Source of the DNA: Acidovorax sp. A79
Lineage (GTDB): Bacteria; Pseudomonadota; Gammaproteobacteria; Burkholderiales; Burkholderiaceae_C
DNA length: 64,000 bases
Assembly (NCBI RefSeq): GCF_041154505.1
Contig: NZ_AP028672.1
Span: forward strand, 5,434,501 to 5,498,500
Direction: 5' to 3'
The position numbers and the translations under genes are program-made. Below, in pieces: positions 44,468 through 53,026 of this stretch. Each line of letters opens with the position of its first letter. The stretch's first letter is position 1. The notes beneath the pieces were generated by a model. That model was not told the origin of the DNA and did no database searches. It was given only the letters and a program-made list of their open reading frames with translations.

Positions 44468-46927
44468 ATGTCCCAGACTGCGTCTCGCTCGAGAACCGTT
44501 TTCCGTGCCTGTGTCGTCAACGCCGTGCGCGGGGGCGAGGCGCTGATGCAGCAACTGGTCAAGGTCACGCAGGCGGCCTTGACGGAGGAAGAGTCGGCCA
44601 ACCGCAACATCCAGCAGCGCAACCTGGTCAGCGACAGCCTGCGGCTGCTGAACCAGCATGAGGCTGCGCTGGTCAAGGGCTACCCCATGGCCTTGCTGGA
44701 GATCTTCGCCGAAGGGCCGGGCATCGCCAAAGGCCGCAGTTCGGCGGAAGACACGGGCATGGACTTCGGCGAACTCTCGCTCATGGATGAGAGCGAGATG
44801 CAGGCGCAGGTGGAACTCTCCAAGGCGCAGCAGTCGGCGCTGCACGCCACCGACGCGGTGCTGGCCGAACTCAATACCCTGGTCAGTTCGGCGCAAGGCC
44901 TGCGCAGCGTGCAACCCGAGCGCAACCCCTTGCGCCCTGAAAGCTACATCCGCGCCCTCCAGCAGGTCGTGGGCGACACGGGCGTCTCGCCCGAGGTGCG
45001 CCAGCTGTGGATGCAGCACATGCGCGATCTGCTGGGCAAGCTCCTGGTCGATGAGTACAAGAAAACCGCTGCGAGCCTGAGAGAGCACGGTGTGCAGCCG
45101 GTCGGCTATGCGGTGCTGGGCACGCCATCCGGAAACTCGGGGCGCGGCGGAGGATACGGCGGCCCTGGCATGAACACCGGCATGGGGACGGGCTATGGCG
45201 GGGGGTATTCCGGCTACGGAAACTCCATGGCAGCAGCGATGGGAGACTATGGCACCACCGGCTATGGCCGGGGAATCGGCCCGGCGACCGGCTGGAGCGG
45301 CGATTCCATGCAGTCGCCCATGGCGCCCGCCGCGGAAGAGGCCCTGTTGACCGTGGGCATCCTGCGCCAGATGCTGGCGGGTGGCGACCCCTTCGATCCG
45401 CGTGCGTACGGGGCGGCGATGCCCTCGCAGCCGGTGGCGCTGCAGCCTGCGTGGGTGGCGTCGCCTCAAGTGGGGGGCGCCGTGGCCGGAGCACAGGCGA
45501 TGCCCCATGGCGGTGGCTATTTCCCTGCGGGCGCCGCGGCGGAGGCCATCGAGGACATGGCCCAGCTTGAACGCCTGGTGGGCCGCCTTGCAAGTGGCAG
45601 CCAGTCGGCTTCGCTGTCGGCCCCGCTGTCGGGATGGCGGGGCCCCGGGGTGGCGCCGGTGGTCTATGCGGCCATGCCGATGGAGGCCGCCACGCAGTCC
45701 ACGGCCATGGCCATCGAAGTGGTCGGCCGCATGATGGAGAACATTGCGCAAGACTCCCGCCTGCTGCCGCAGGTCCAGCAGGCCGTGAAGAGTCTGGAGC
45801 CTGCGCTCAAGCAACTGGTGCGGCACGATGGGCGGTTCTTCTCCGACGGAACCCATCCCGCCCGGCGCCTGCTCGACGAGCTGACGCAGCGCAGCCTCGC
45901 TTTCACCGCGGAATCCACGCCCGGGTTCAGCCGCTTCATGCGCCTGCTCAATGGGGCGGTGGAGCACCTCACCACCAACGAAATCAAGGATGCGGGGCCC
46001 TTCGACACGGTGCTCAAGGCCCTGCAATCCGCCTGGGAGGCGCAGGAGCAGAAGATCAAGGCCCACCAGGAGGCGCAGCAGAAAGCCCTGTTGCATGCCG
46101 AACAGCGCGAAATGCTGGCCGAGAAGATTGCGGCGGACATCCGCAAGCTGCCGGATCTGGAGAATGTCCCTGCCGACGTGCTCGATTTTGCGGCAGGCCC
46201 CTGGGCCGATGTGATCGCGCTGGCGCAGGTATTGAAGGCGGACGACAGCCGGGATGAAGATCCTGGTGGCTATCTGGCGCTGGTTCCAGTGCTGCTGTGG
46301 AGTTCGCAGCCAGACCTGACGCGCAAGGAGCCTGACCGCCTGAATGAGGCGATTCCCGGCTTGCTGGCCAAGCTGCGCAAAGGGCTCAAGACCGTCAACT
46401 ACCCTGCCGTCCAGACCAGCGCCTTCTTGCAGCGGCTGGTGGGCCTGCACCAGTCTGCCTTTGAAAAGCCCGCGCCCGCCCCCGTGGCGGCAGCGCCTCA
46501 GGCAGAGCCAGAGCCGGAGGCCGATGCTCCGCCGCCGGCGCCGCAGCCTGCCGAAGCCGCATCCTCCGCCCCGGTACCGGAGGACAGCGCACAGGCGCCT
46601 GTCGAGGCAGCCCCCGATCCCTATGCCGATTTCGTGATCGGTGCCTGGGTCGAGCTCATCACCAATGGCCGGCTGGTGCGCACCCAGCTCACCTGGGCCA
46701 GTCCGCATGGCACGCTGTTCCTGTTCACGGCGCCCGATGCGAGCACGCAGTCCATGACGCGGCGCATGCGCGACAAGCTGGCCGCGGAGGGTTCGTTGCG
46801 CGTCGTGCCAACCCTGCCGGCCACCACCCGTGCCCTGGATGCCGTCGCCGCAGGAGCGGCCCGCAAGGGTTCGGGCGGATCCGGGTCGATATCGGGCTCC
46901 AGGTCTTCCTCTTCCAAGACGCGCTAG
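44468..46927 (+). CDS. DUF1631 family protein
   Basis: 819 residues from ATG 44468. The first 230 residues are helical (AVRGGEALMQQLVKVTQAAL, then a Glu/Asp-rich part). A Gly/Tyr/Met-rich low-complexity linker spans about 210-280. A helical core of 460 residues follows (RLLDELTQRSLAFTAES, FSRFMRLLNGAVEHL, LHAEQREMLAEKIAADI). An Ala/Pro linker leads to the C-terminal segment DFVIGAWVELITNGRLVRTQ, then SPHGTLFLFTAPD, which resembles a PilZ-like beta domain common at the end of DUF1631 proteins. No function is known; a c-di-GMP link is only inferred from the PilZ-like end. Confidence 0.82.
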   Translation: MSQTASRSRTVFRACVVNAVRGGEALMQQLVKVTQAALTEEESANRNIQQRNLVSDSLRLLNQHEAALVKGYPMALLEIFAEGPGIAKGRSSAEDTGMDFGELSLMDESEMQAQVELSKAQQSALHATDAVLAELNTLVSSAQGLRSVQPERNPLRPESYIRALQQVVGDTGVSPEVRQLWMQHMRDLLGKLLVDEYKKTAASLREHGVQPVGYAVLGTPSGNSGRGGGYGGPGMNTGMGTGYGGGYSGYGNSMAAAMGDYGTTGYGRGIGPATGWSGDSMQSPMAPAAEEALLTVGILRQMLAGGDPFDPRAYGAAMPSQPVALQPAWVASPQVGGAVAGAQAMPHGGGYFPAGAAAEAIEDMAQLERLVGRLASGSQSASLSAPLSGWRGPGVAPVVYAAMPMEAATQSTAMAIEVVGRMMENIAQDSRLLPQVQQAVKSLEPALKQLVRHDGRFFSDGTHPARRLLDELTQRSLAFTAESTPGFSRFMRLLNGAVEHLTTNEIKDAGPFDTVLKALQSAWEAQEQKIKAHQEAQQKALLHAEQREMLAEKIAADIRKLPDLENVPADVLDFAAGPWADVIALAQVLKADDSRDEDPGGYLALVPVLLWSSQPDLTRKEPDRLNEAIPGLLAKLRKGLKTVNYPAVQTSAFLQRLVGLHQSAFEKPAPAPVAAAPQAEPEPEADAPPPAPQPAEAASSAPVPEDSAQAPVEAAPDPYADFVIGAWVELITNGRLVRTQLTWASPHGTLFLFTAPDASTQSMTRRMRDKLAAEGSLRVVPTLPATTRALDAVAAGAARKGSGGSGSISGSRSSSSKTR

Positions 46928-47022
46928 AAACCAACCGGCCCCGGCTCCGGCGGCATTCCAGGCCCTGGTCCAGCGGCTGCGACGGGGCGCCTTTCCCCGC
47001 CATGGGGGTCAAGCCCCGTGGG

Positions 47023-48345
47023 TCATGCGCGCAGCAGCTTCTTGCGCACCAGGTGAATATGGTTGCGCAGCGCGTACAGCTCGTCGGCGTAGGACAGCGG
47101 CACGCTCACCTTTTCGGCCTGTGCCTCCAGCGTGTTCAGGGCCTTGAGGAGTTCGGCCGAATCCGCCTTGCCCGCTTCCATGTCGTTCTCGATCTCGCGA
47201 AGCCGGCCATACCAGCGGAACACGCGTGAACGCACCCGGAACTGGTACAGCGGCGGCACGATGCGCGACAGTGGCAGCATGATCGCCAGTAGGATGCCCA
47301 GCACGAGCCACATGCGCTCAATCAGATTGGCCATCCAGAACGGCAGGTAGCGCTGCAGCATGGGGACGGGCTCGTTCATGGCACGGTCGCCTTCCTTGGC
47401 GATGGGCAGCTCGCTGCTGCGCGAGTTGGGGAACTCCCGTGCGCGGTTGAACCAGCCCGAGCCGCCGTGCAGCTTCTGCGCGTTCTGTGCGAACAGGGTC
47501 AGCAAAGCGGGGTGCGTGCCCTCGCGCGCCAGCAGCGAGGTGGTGGAGGCGACCAGGCGCACGTCCCGTGTGGGCACATTGGCGGCCAGGTCCACCACGC
47601 CACGTGGCAGGGTCACCGGCGTCAGGAACGGAAAGCGCCTCGCATAGGCCTCATGCTGGGCGAAGTCGAGCAGTTGCACGCCGGGCGTCTGCAGCAGCAT
47701 CTGCACCATCAACGATTCAGGGGCGGAGGCAAAAACCAGCGCATCGAGCTTGCCCGCCAGAAAATCCATGGTGGCAGGCGTCTGCTCCAGCCGCGACATC
47801 TTCACCGCGCCGGGCTCCACCTTGTTCGCGTCGAGCAGGCGTTCCATCAGCTTGGGCACGCCACTGCCTTCGGACCCCACATTCACACGCCAGCCGCGCA
47901 GCTGGCGCAGGCTGTCGAGCCTGGGTACGTTGTAGGCACGCTCGGCGGATTCCGTCCGGTAGAACAGCCACACGGGCTCTACAAACAGGCTGCCCAGCGA
48001 TACCAGCGCGTCCGCATCATCGGGCTGCAGTTCGGCCGTGCCGCCCTGCACGAATGCCACGTCGGCCTTCCCCTCGCGCAGCAGCTGGAGGTTGTGCGAG
48101 GACCCGTCGCTGGGCAGCAGCACGACCTCGATGCCGTCCACCGCCAGCGCTTTCTGGTAACGCTTGCCAAACTCTTCATACGCACTCTGACCGGGGCCGG
48201 TGGCCAGCGTCACCGTCTTGGGCGGGTTGGGGTTGAGCCACCAGTACGCCACCATCAGCAGCCCCACCGCCAGAAAGGCAAGCGGGCCGGCCGACACGAT
48301 CAGGTCGCGCAGGGAAAGCAGGGTGTTGCGAAAGGCCTGGGACAT
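47023..48345 (-). CDS. TAXI-family TRAP transporter receptor, membrane-anchored, with extra C-terminal helix
   Basis: 440 residues. An N-terminal membrane helix (AGPLAFLAVGLLMVAYWWL) is uncleaved. The TAXI receptor domain follows at about 40-310: TVTLATGPGQSAYEEFGKRY, VVLLPSDGSSHNLQLLREGKADVAFVQ (family core), and LRGWRVNVGSEGSGVPK. A second helix (WLVLGILLAIMLPLSRIV, about 345-365) and a cytosolic helical tail of 70 residues follow. Canonical TAXI proteins are about 320 residues and soluble. This longer form looks like a two-pass signalling or scaffold receptor; no TRAP membrane subunits are nearby. Confidence 0.85.
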   Translation of the reverse strand: MSQAFRNTLLSLRDLIVSAGPLAFLAVGLLMVAYWWLNPNPPKTVTLATGPGQSAYEEFGKRYQKALAVDGIEVVLLPSDGSSHNLQLLREGKADVAFVQGGTAELQPDDADALVSLGSLFVEPVWLFYRTESAERAYNVPRLDSLRQLRGWRVNVGSEGSGVPKLMERLLDANKVEPGAVKMSRLEQTPATMDFLAGKLDALVFASAPESLMVQMLLQTPGVQLLDFAQHEAYARRFPFLTPVTLPRGVVDLAANVPTRDVRLVASTTSLLAREGTHPALLTLFAQNAQKLHGGSGWFNRAREFPNSRSSELPIAKEGDRAMNEPVPMLQRYLPFWMANLIERMWLVLGILLAIMLPLSRIVPPLYQFRVRSRVFRWYGRLREIENDMEAGKADSAELLKALNTLEAQAEKVSVPLSYADELYALRNHIHLVRKKLLRA

Positions 48346-48645
48346 GTGATCGGTGTGGAGTGCAAAGGGTGGACGGCGGGGGCTGCGAGAAGGGAGCGGG
48401 TACGGGTCTCACGCCGGAAGCGGTTGAATCAGGGCGGATGGCCGGCCGCGGTGCTGGCGATGCTCCCTGCGGGGCCGGGGCACGCTGATTATCCGTGCAT
48501 GCGCGGCCGCGCCAGGGGAGCAAACGTATCCGTTGGTGCGGTATGTGCCGGGCCCCGCCCCTGCGGCCCCGTGCGCAGGACGGGGGCGGCATGGCAAACT
48601 GTCTGTTGCTTCATCTTCCGTGCCCACCCTGGCGCCGTCGCTCCC
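48346..48645. other. Divergent promoter region, no gene seen
   Basis: The 300 bp between the TAXI gene and chaC hold the two opposing promoters. No convincing -35/-10 pair, operator or small gene was recognised. Confidence 0.4.
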
Positions 48646-49308
48646 ATGACGATCCTGACCCGCGAGAACCTCGGCAACGGCAGCTTTCGCAGCCACCTGG
48701 CCATGCCGGAACATGCCTCATGGACGGATGCACGGCTCGATCAGTCCTTTGCAGAGACCTGGGCCCAGCGCCCCGGCGGTCCTGTCTGGGTCTTTGGGTA
48801 TGGCTCGCTCATCTGGAACCCGCTCATGGTCTTCGAAGAACAGCGCACGGCCACGCTGCGGGGCTGGCACCGCAGCTTCTGCCTGCGCTCCATCTCGGGG
48901 CGGGGCAGTCCCGGGCAACCTGGCCGCGTGCTCTCCCTGCTGTCCGGCGGCGAGGTCCAGGGGGTGGCGCTGAGGCTTGCCGCACCCACTGCCCGCGACG
49001 AAGTCCGCCTGCTGTGGACGCGCGAGATGACGGGCGGCAGCTATGTGCCGCGGTGGTTGCCGGTGCAGCTGGCCGGGGGCGGTACGGTCCATGCCATTAC
49101 TTTCGTGGCCAACACCGAGCACCCACAGCACGAGCAGGACGCGTCAGCCTCCACCGTGGCACGGCTGGTCGCCCGCGCCCGTGGCGTGTTTGGCCCCAAT
49201 ATTGACTACGTGCTGGCGCTTGATCGTGCGCTGCGGGAGCACGGGCTGTATGATCCCTACATCGAGGCGATCATGGCCAGGATGCGGGAAGCGTCCGAGG
49301 CGCCGTAG
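48646..49308 (+). CDS. chaC: Glutathione-specific gamma-glutamylcyclotransferase, ChaC family
   Basis: 220 residues from the ATG at 48646. Family marks: PVWVFGYGSLIWNPL (the YGSL substrate loop), RGWHRSFCLRSISGRG, PGRVLSLLSGGEVQGVALRL, WTREMTGGSYVPRWLPV with the catalytic Glu, and ITFVANTEHPQ. It converts glutathione or gamma-glutamyl peptides to 5-oxoproline in the cytosol. It has its own promoter region opposite the TAXI gene and ends tail to tail with the EF-hand gene. Confidence 0.92.
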   Translation: MTILTRENLGNGSFRSHLAMPEHASWTDARLDQSFAETWAQRPGGPVWVFGYGSLIWNPLMVFEEQRTATLRGWHRSFCLRSISGRGSPGQPGRVLSLLSGGEVQGVALRLAAPTARDEVRLLWTREMTGGSYVPRWLPVQLAGGGTVHAITFVANTEHPQHEQDASASTVARLVARARGVFGPNIDYVLALDRALREHGLYDPYIEAIMARMREASEAP

Positions 49309-49339
49309 CCTACGCCGCATCCCGGGGCTCGCACGGCAT

Positions 49340-49843
49340 CTACGGCTTGCTGCTGCGCCGCTGGCGCTCGTAGGCCACGCATTCCTGCAGCGACAGCTCG
49401 TCATTCTGGTCCGTGTCCGCGGCTTCGAAGTAGGCCATGCGGGTTTCCACAACCTCCTTGAACGAAAGCCTGCCGTCACCGTCCTTGTCGGTGGCCGCCA
49501 GCCGCTTCAACCGGCCCTTGCCCATGCGGGGCACGTTCGCCAGGCCGGAGAGCGGGACATAGCCGTCCGCGTCAGGGCCCAGGCTGTGCCAGCTGCGCAC
49601 GATGTCCTGGTGAAACTCATCCAGCGAGACGCTGCCATCGTGGTTGAGATCGGCGGAGGAGCAGATGGCCTGGAGCCGGTTGGCGAGGGGCCTGGGTGCG
49701 GGTTTCTGGCCGGCAGCGGCAGGCCTGGGCGGCGTGGCGGGCGAGGACACGGGGGTGTCGGCTGCGTGGCCCGCTGCCACCAGCGCCAGCGTGCAGGCGG
49801 CAGCGCCAAGAAGGCGAAGGGCGGGATTCGTCATCGTCGTCAT
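49340..49843 (-). CDS. Secreted EF-hand calcium-binding protein
   Basis: 167 residues from MTTMTNPALRLLG, with a signal peptide ending AGHAAD. Three EF-hand loops are visible: DLNHDGSVSLDEF, DKDGDGRLSFKEV and DTDQNDELSLQEC, plus a weaker PDADGYVPLSGL loop. It is probably a periplasmic or extracellular calcium-binding protein. It starts 10 bp after the lectin-like gene and is almost surely co-transcribed with it. Confidence 0.85.
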   Translation of the reverse strand: MTTMTNPALRLLGAAACTLALVAAGHAADTPVSSPATPPRPAAAGQKPAPRPLANRLQAICSSADLNHDGSVSLDEFHQDIVRSWHSLGPDADGYVPLSGLANVPRMGKGRLKRLAATDKDGDGRLSFKEVVETRMAYFEAADTDQNDELSLQECVAYERQRRSSKP

Positions 49844-49853
49844 CTCGGGCTCC

Positions 49854-50651
49854 TTACCACCACCAGCGCTGGCTGGGGCTGCGGTTGCATGGCCACACCA
49901 TGGTGGGCGCTCCCTGGCGGACCCGGCCGTCTTCCACGTCCAGGCACTTGCCATTGAGCTGGCTCACGATCTGCCCACCCCGTGTGGACCAGCTCTGGCT
50001 GCGGGAGCCGGAGCACGACCACAGCACCACGCGCGCGCCGTCGCGTGGATCGCCACGGTCCACATCCACGCACAGGTCACGCACGCGGATTTCGCCGCTC
50101 CGGCCCACGCTGAAGCGCTGGGATGCCGTGCCGTTGCAGTCATACACCTGCAGCGGGGTGCCAGGCCGGATGTTGCCCTTGGTCACGTCCAGGCACAGGC
50201 GGCCGTCCACACGGATCTCGCCGCCACGGCCACCGTAGTCGGGATAGTCCGGGTACTCGGGCCTCCGGTCGTCGTCATGCCGGTTGTGGTTGGCCAGCAG
50301 GGCAATGCCTGCGATGGCGGCGACGGCAGCCACGGCCGCGCCGGCATTGGAGCCGCTCTGGTTGTTGCCGGACGCGTAGGCCCGGGTGACCTTGAAGCGG
50401 CCGCCGCAGCCGCCGTTGGTCCACAGCTCGCGGCGGGTCAGGTCATAGCCCCAGGTTCTGTTGAAGCGGCAGGCGCCTTGCGTCTGTTCGCTCAGGTCCA
50501 CCTGGGTGGTGTCGTCCGGCAGGCGGTAGGAGGCATAGCCTCCGTTCGACTGCAGGTCCACGAACTGGTCCTGGGCCATCGCGGCCTGGGCGTTCACCAG
50601 GAGAGGCAGGCACAGCAGCCAGGCGCGCCGTAGACGGGTCGGGTCTTTCAT
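49854..50651 (-). CDS. Secreted DUF3011 - ricin-B lectin fusion protein
   Basis: 265 residues from ATG 50651, which has GAGGAG upstream. A signal peptide ends AAMAQ. The N-terminal part has a DUF3011-like unit (CRFNRTWGYDLTRREL then WTNGGCGGRFKV). A Gly/Ala hydrophobic segment (AAVAAVAAIAGIALLANH) and an Asp/Arg/Pro/Tyr-rich linker follow. A beta-trefoil lectin occupies the last 120 residues with three QxW-like repeats (ASQRFSV, RSQSWST, PSQRWWW). It likely binds a glycan outside the cytosol. The EF-hand partner follows 10 bp later. Confidence 0.83.
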   Translation of the reverse strand: MKDPTRLRRAWLLCLPLLVNAQAAMAQDQFVDLQSNGGYASYRLPDDTTQVDLSEQTQGACRFNRTWGYDLTRRELWTNGGCGGRFKVTRAYASGNNQSGSNAGAAVAAVAAIAGIALLANHNRHDDDRRPEYPDYPDYGGRGGEIRVDGRLCLDVTKGNIRPGTPLQVYDCNGTASQRFSVGRSGEIRVRDLCVDVDRGDPRDGARVVLWSCSGSRSQSWSTRGGQIVSQLNGKCLDVEDGRVRQGAPTMVWPCNRSPSQRWWW

Positions 50652-50980
50652 GGGTTCTCCTCGTTGCAATCGGAACTGTGGTGCTCGAAGCCCGCCGCGC
50701 GGCCGGGCCGCACTGCACGGCTGCCGGAAGCCCGGCGCATGGGGCCGTCCGGCGTATGCATCATAGGGGCTTCCGGGGGGGCTTGCCGTGTCGGCTGTTC
50801 CAGCCGCCGTGCCTGGAATCCTCTGGCGAGGGGCGCCGTTGCGCCGGGCCGGCGGGGGGCAATGCGCACGCCTTCTTCGGCGCTGGCCTGCCGTGCGGTG
50901 GCCCGCGCGGGAAGCCCCAGCGGCAGTGCCTGCATCGGCGTCAACCGGGCAGGCGTGGCCGGCCAGGGATCAGGGAAGCG
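50652..50980. other. Intergenic stretch, no gene supported
   Basis: Both strands are open in several frames because of the high GC content, but none has family similarity, a ribosome site or a sensible N-terminus. A terminator for the P1 peptidase gene was not found. Confidence 0.4.
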
Positions 50981-51991
50981 TCATCCCAGGTCGCCCGCCC
51001 AGGGCAGGTGCAGTCCCTCCGCCGTGGTGATCGCGCGTGCTGCCCGTGCCGCCCGCGCCGTGGCGATGGCCGTGGCTTCCGCGGCCATGGTGGCCAGGAC
51101 CATCATGCCCAGGCTCTTGTTGGCGCGGCCGGTGCCCAGGCTGAAGATCGTGTCGCCATCCGACATGGTGTGCACGGGGTTGATGCTGCGGGCCAGCCCG
51201 TCGTGGGCGGCAACGGCCAGGCGATGGGCCTGGACCTTGGTGATGGCGGCGTCGGTGGCGACCACGCCGATGGTGGTGTTGGTGCCCGCCAGCAGCGGCT
51301 GTGGCGGGTCGCCGCGCAGCAGGGCGCGGCGGGTGTCGCGCAGGCGCAGGCCGTCGTCGGTGCGGGCGCCGGCGATCACCTGGGCGGTGTCCGGGTCCAC
51401 CACGTCGCCCAGCGCATTGCAGGCAATGAGGGCCCCCACGGTCACGCCATCGACCGTGACCGAGGCGGTGCCGATGCCGCCCTTCATGGCGCGCTGGATG
51501 CCGAAGATCTTGCCCAGGGCCGCGCCGGTGCCAGCGCCCACATTGCCTTCTGCGGGGTCTGCGGTGGAGGCCGCATCGCACGCCGCATACCCCGCCGCGG
51601 CATCCGGGCGGATGCGCATGTCTCCCACCAGCAGATCGAACAGCACGGCGGCGGGCACGATGGGCAGGCGACCCACCGCCACGTCGAAGCCGATGCCGCG
51701 CTCTTCGAGCCAGCGCACGGCGCCGGTGGCGGCATCCAGCCCCCAGGCACTGCCCCCGGCCAGCATGATGGCGTGCACCTTGTCCACCAGATTCGACGGG
51801 TCGAGCAGATCCGTCTCGCGCGTGCCGGGCGCGGCGCCGCGCACGTCCACGCCTGCCACCGCGCCCTCGCGGGTGATGATGACGGTGCAGCCCGTGGGGC
51901 GACGGGTTTCTGTGAAGTGGCCGACTTCGATGCCGGCCACGCGGGTGATGCTGCCGGCGCTGCCGGCCAGGACGTGGGGGGATGAACTCAT
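50981..51991 (-). CDS. P1 (S58, DmpA-like) family peptidase
   Basis: 336 residues from MSSSPHVLAG. Family marks: ITRVAGIEVGHFTETRRPTGCTV at the N-terminus, GAAPGTRETDLLDP, HAIMLAGGSAWGLDAATG, and the autocleavage region with LAGTNTTIGVVATDA, where the Thr or Ser after Asn becomes the new N-terminal nucleophile. DmpA-type aminopeptidases and beta-peptidases cleave N-terminal residues after self-processing. No signal peptide, so cytosolic. The substrate is unknown. Confidence 0.88.
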   Translation of the reverse strand: MSSSPHVLAGSAGSITRVAGIEVGHFTETRRPTGCTVIITREGAVAGVDVRGAAPGTRETDLLDPSNLVDKVHAIMLAGGSAWGLDAATGAVRWLEERGIGFDVAVGRLPIVPAAVLFDLLVGDMRIRPDAAAGYAACDAASTADPAEGNVGAGTGAALGKIFGIQRAMKGGIGTASVTVDGVTVGALIACNALGDVVDPDTAQVIAGARTDDGLRLRDTRRALLRGDPPQPLLAGTNTTIGVVATDAAITKVQAHRLAVAAHDGLARSINPVHTMSDGDTIFSLGTGRANKSLGMMVLATMAAEATAIATARAARAARAITTAEGLHLPWAGDLG

Positions 51992-52056
51992 GGCTTTGAT
52001 TATGTGCCCGGGCACCGCGCTGTCCTTGCGCGGTGTCAGGGCTCCGGGCGATCCTG

Positions 52057-52425
52057 TCAGGGCGCTTTTTCGAGGCGCGTGACGTGGTAGGCCCCGCCCA
52101 CCTGTTCGGCCCTGAAACGCACCTTGTCGCCGGGTTTCAGGTCGCCCACCACGCTGGCGTCCTGCACGCGAAAGACCATGGTCATGGGTGGCATGTCCAG
52201 GTTTTTGATCTCTCCGTGGCGAAGGGTGACGCGCAGCGTGCGCGCGTCCCAGCGGGTGATCTCGCCTTCGCTGAGCGCATCCTGGCCACCGGCGTGCGCG
52301 GACGCTGCTTGGGCGGGGGCGGCCGCAGGCACCTGGGCCACGGCGTGCTGCGCCGCTGCAGCCAGCGCGAGCGCGGCCAGGACCGGAAGGAGGGTGGAGG
52401 CGGTGATGGCTTGCAAGGATTTCAT
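52057..52425 (-). CDS. Periplasmic copper-binding protein, CusF-like
   Basis: 122 residues. A signal peptide ends AQHAVAQ. The beta-barrel has ITRWDARTLRVTLRHGEIKN followed by LDMPPMTMVFRV, which keeps the CusF-type Trp, His and MPPMTM copper(I) ligands. It starts inside the stop of the DUF411 gene (ATGA overlap 52422-52425) and is the last gene of the copper operon. CusF normally passes Cu(I) or Ag(I) to a CusCBA pump; no RND genes are in this window. Confidence 0.9.
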   Translation of the reverse strand: MKSLQAITASTLLPVLAALALAAAAQHAVAQVPAAAPAQAASAHAGGQDALSEGEITRWDARTLRVTLRHGEIKNLDMPPMTMVFRVQDASVVGDLKPGDKVRFRAEQVGGAYHVTRLEKAP

Positions 52426-53000
52426 GGGGTGCCTTTCGCTGTGGTGGCGTGGTAGCTGTTGAAGACGCGGGTGGTGCCGTCGCGGGCGACCAGCAGCACG
52501 TCGTAAGGGTCGCGGCGGTTGCCATAGGCGGCGCCATCCATTCCGGGCGAGCCGATGGGCATGCCCGGCACGGTCAGCCCCAGGGCCGGGGGCTTTTGCC
52601 GCAGCAAAGTGCGCACATCGCTGGCGGGAACGTGCCCCTCGATGAGGTAGCCGCCCACCAGCGCGGTGTGGCACGAGCCCAGCTTTGGCGGCAGGCCGAG
52701 GCGGGCGCGCACGGCGTTGTTGCCGGTCTCGTGCACCGTCAGCTTGAAGCCGCTGGCTTGCATGTGGTCCACCCAGTCCTTGCAGCAGCCGCAGCTGGGG
52801 TCTTTCCACACTTCCACCGGGGTGGCGGTGCCCGTAGCGGCCCGGGCCAGCCCCGGCAGCGTGGCGGTTGCCAGCGCGGTACCCAGCAGGGGCAGCGTGG
52901 TGGCCAGCCATTGGCGGCGGCTGGACTGGCCTGCGGATGTTGTCGTGCCCGTGGCTTGGGGCAGGGCGGCGCCGTGCGCGGCCGTGGTGTATCGGTTCAT
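52422..53000 (-). CDS. DUF411 metal-binding protein with Tat-like signal
   Basis: 192 residues from MNRYTTAAHG. A twin-arginine-like signal (SSRRQWLATTLPLLG, cleavage near RAAT) is followed by the DUF411 domain (PF04214): VEVWKDPSCGCCKDWVDHM with the CGCC metal site, LGSCHTALVGGYLIEGHVPA, and GLTVPGMPIGSPGMD. Proteins of this family accompany copper or silver resistance genes. It overlaps the cusF-like gene by 4 bp and follows the cupredoxin by 26 bp. Confidence 0.9.
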   Translation of the reverse strand: MNRYTTAAHGAALPQATGTTTSAGQSSRRQWLATTLPLLGTALATATLPGLARAATGTATPVEVWKDPSCGCCKDWVDHMQASGFKLTVHETGNNAVRARLGLPPKLGSCHTALVGGYLIEGHVPASDVRTLLRQKPPALGLTVPGMPIGSPGMDGAAYGNRRDPYDVLLVARDGTTRVFNSYHATTAKGTP

Positions 53001-53026
53001 GGGTTCTCCTGGGGTGCGGGGCGGTA

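Noticed and set aside
50648..50944. A 98-codon minus-strand frame whose TGA overlaps the ATG of the lectin gene
   Set aside because: The ATGA overlap is tempting, but the protein is Arg/Pro/Ala-rich without domain or ribosome site, and its last codons are just the ribosome site of the lectin gene.
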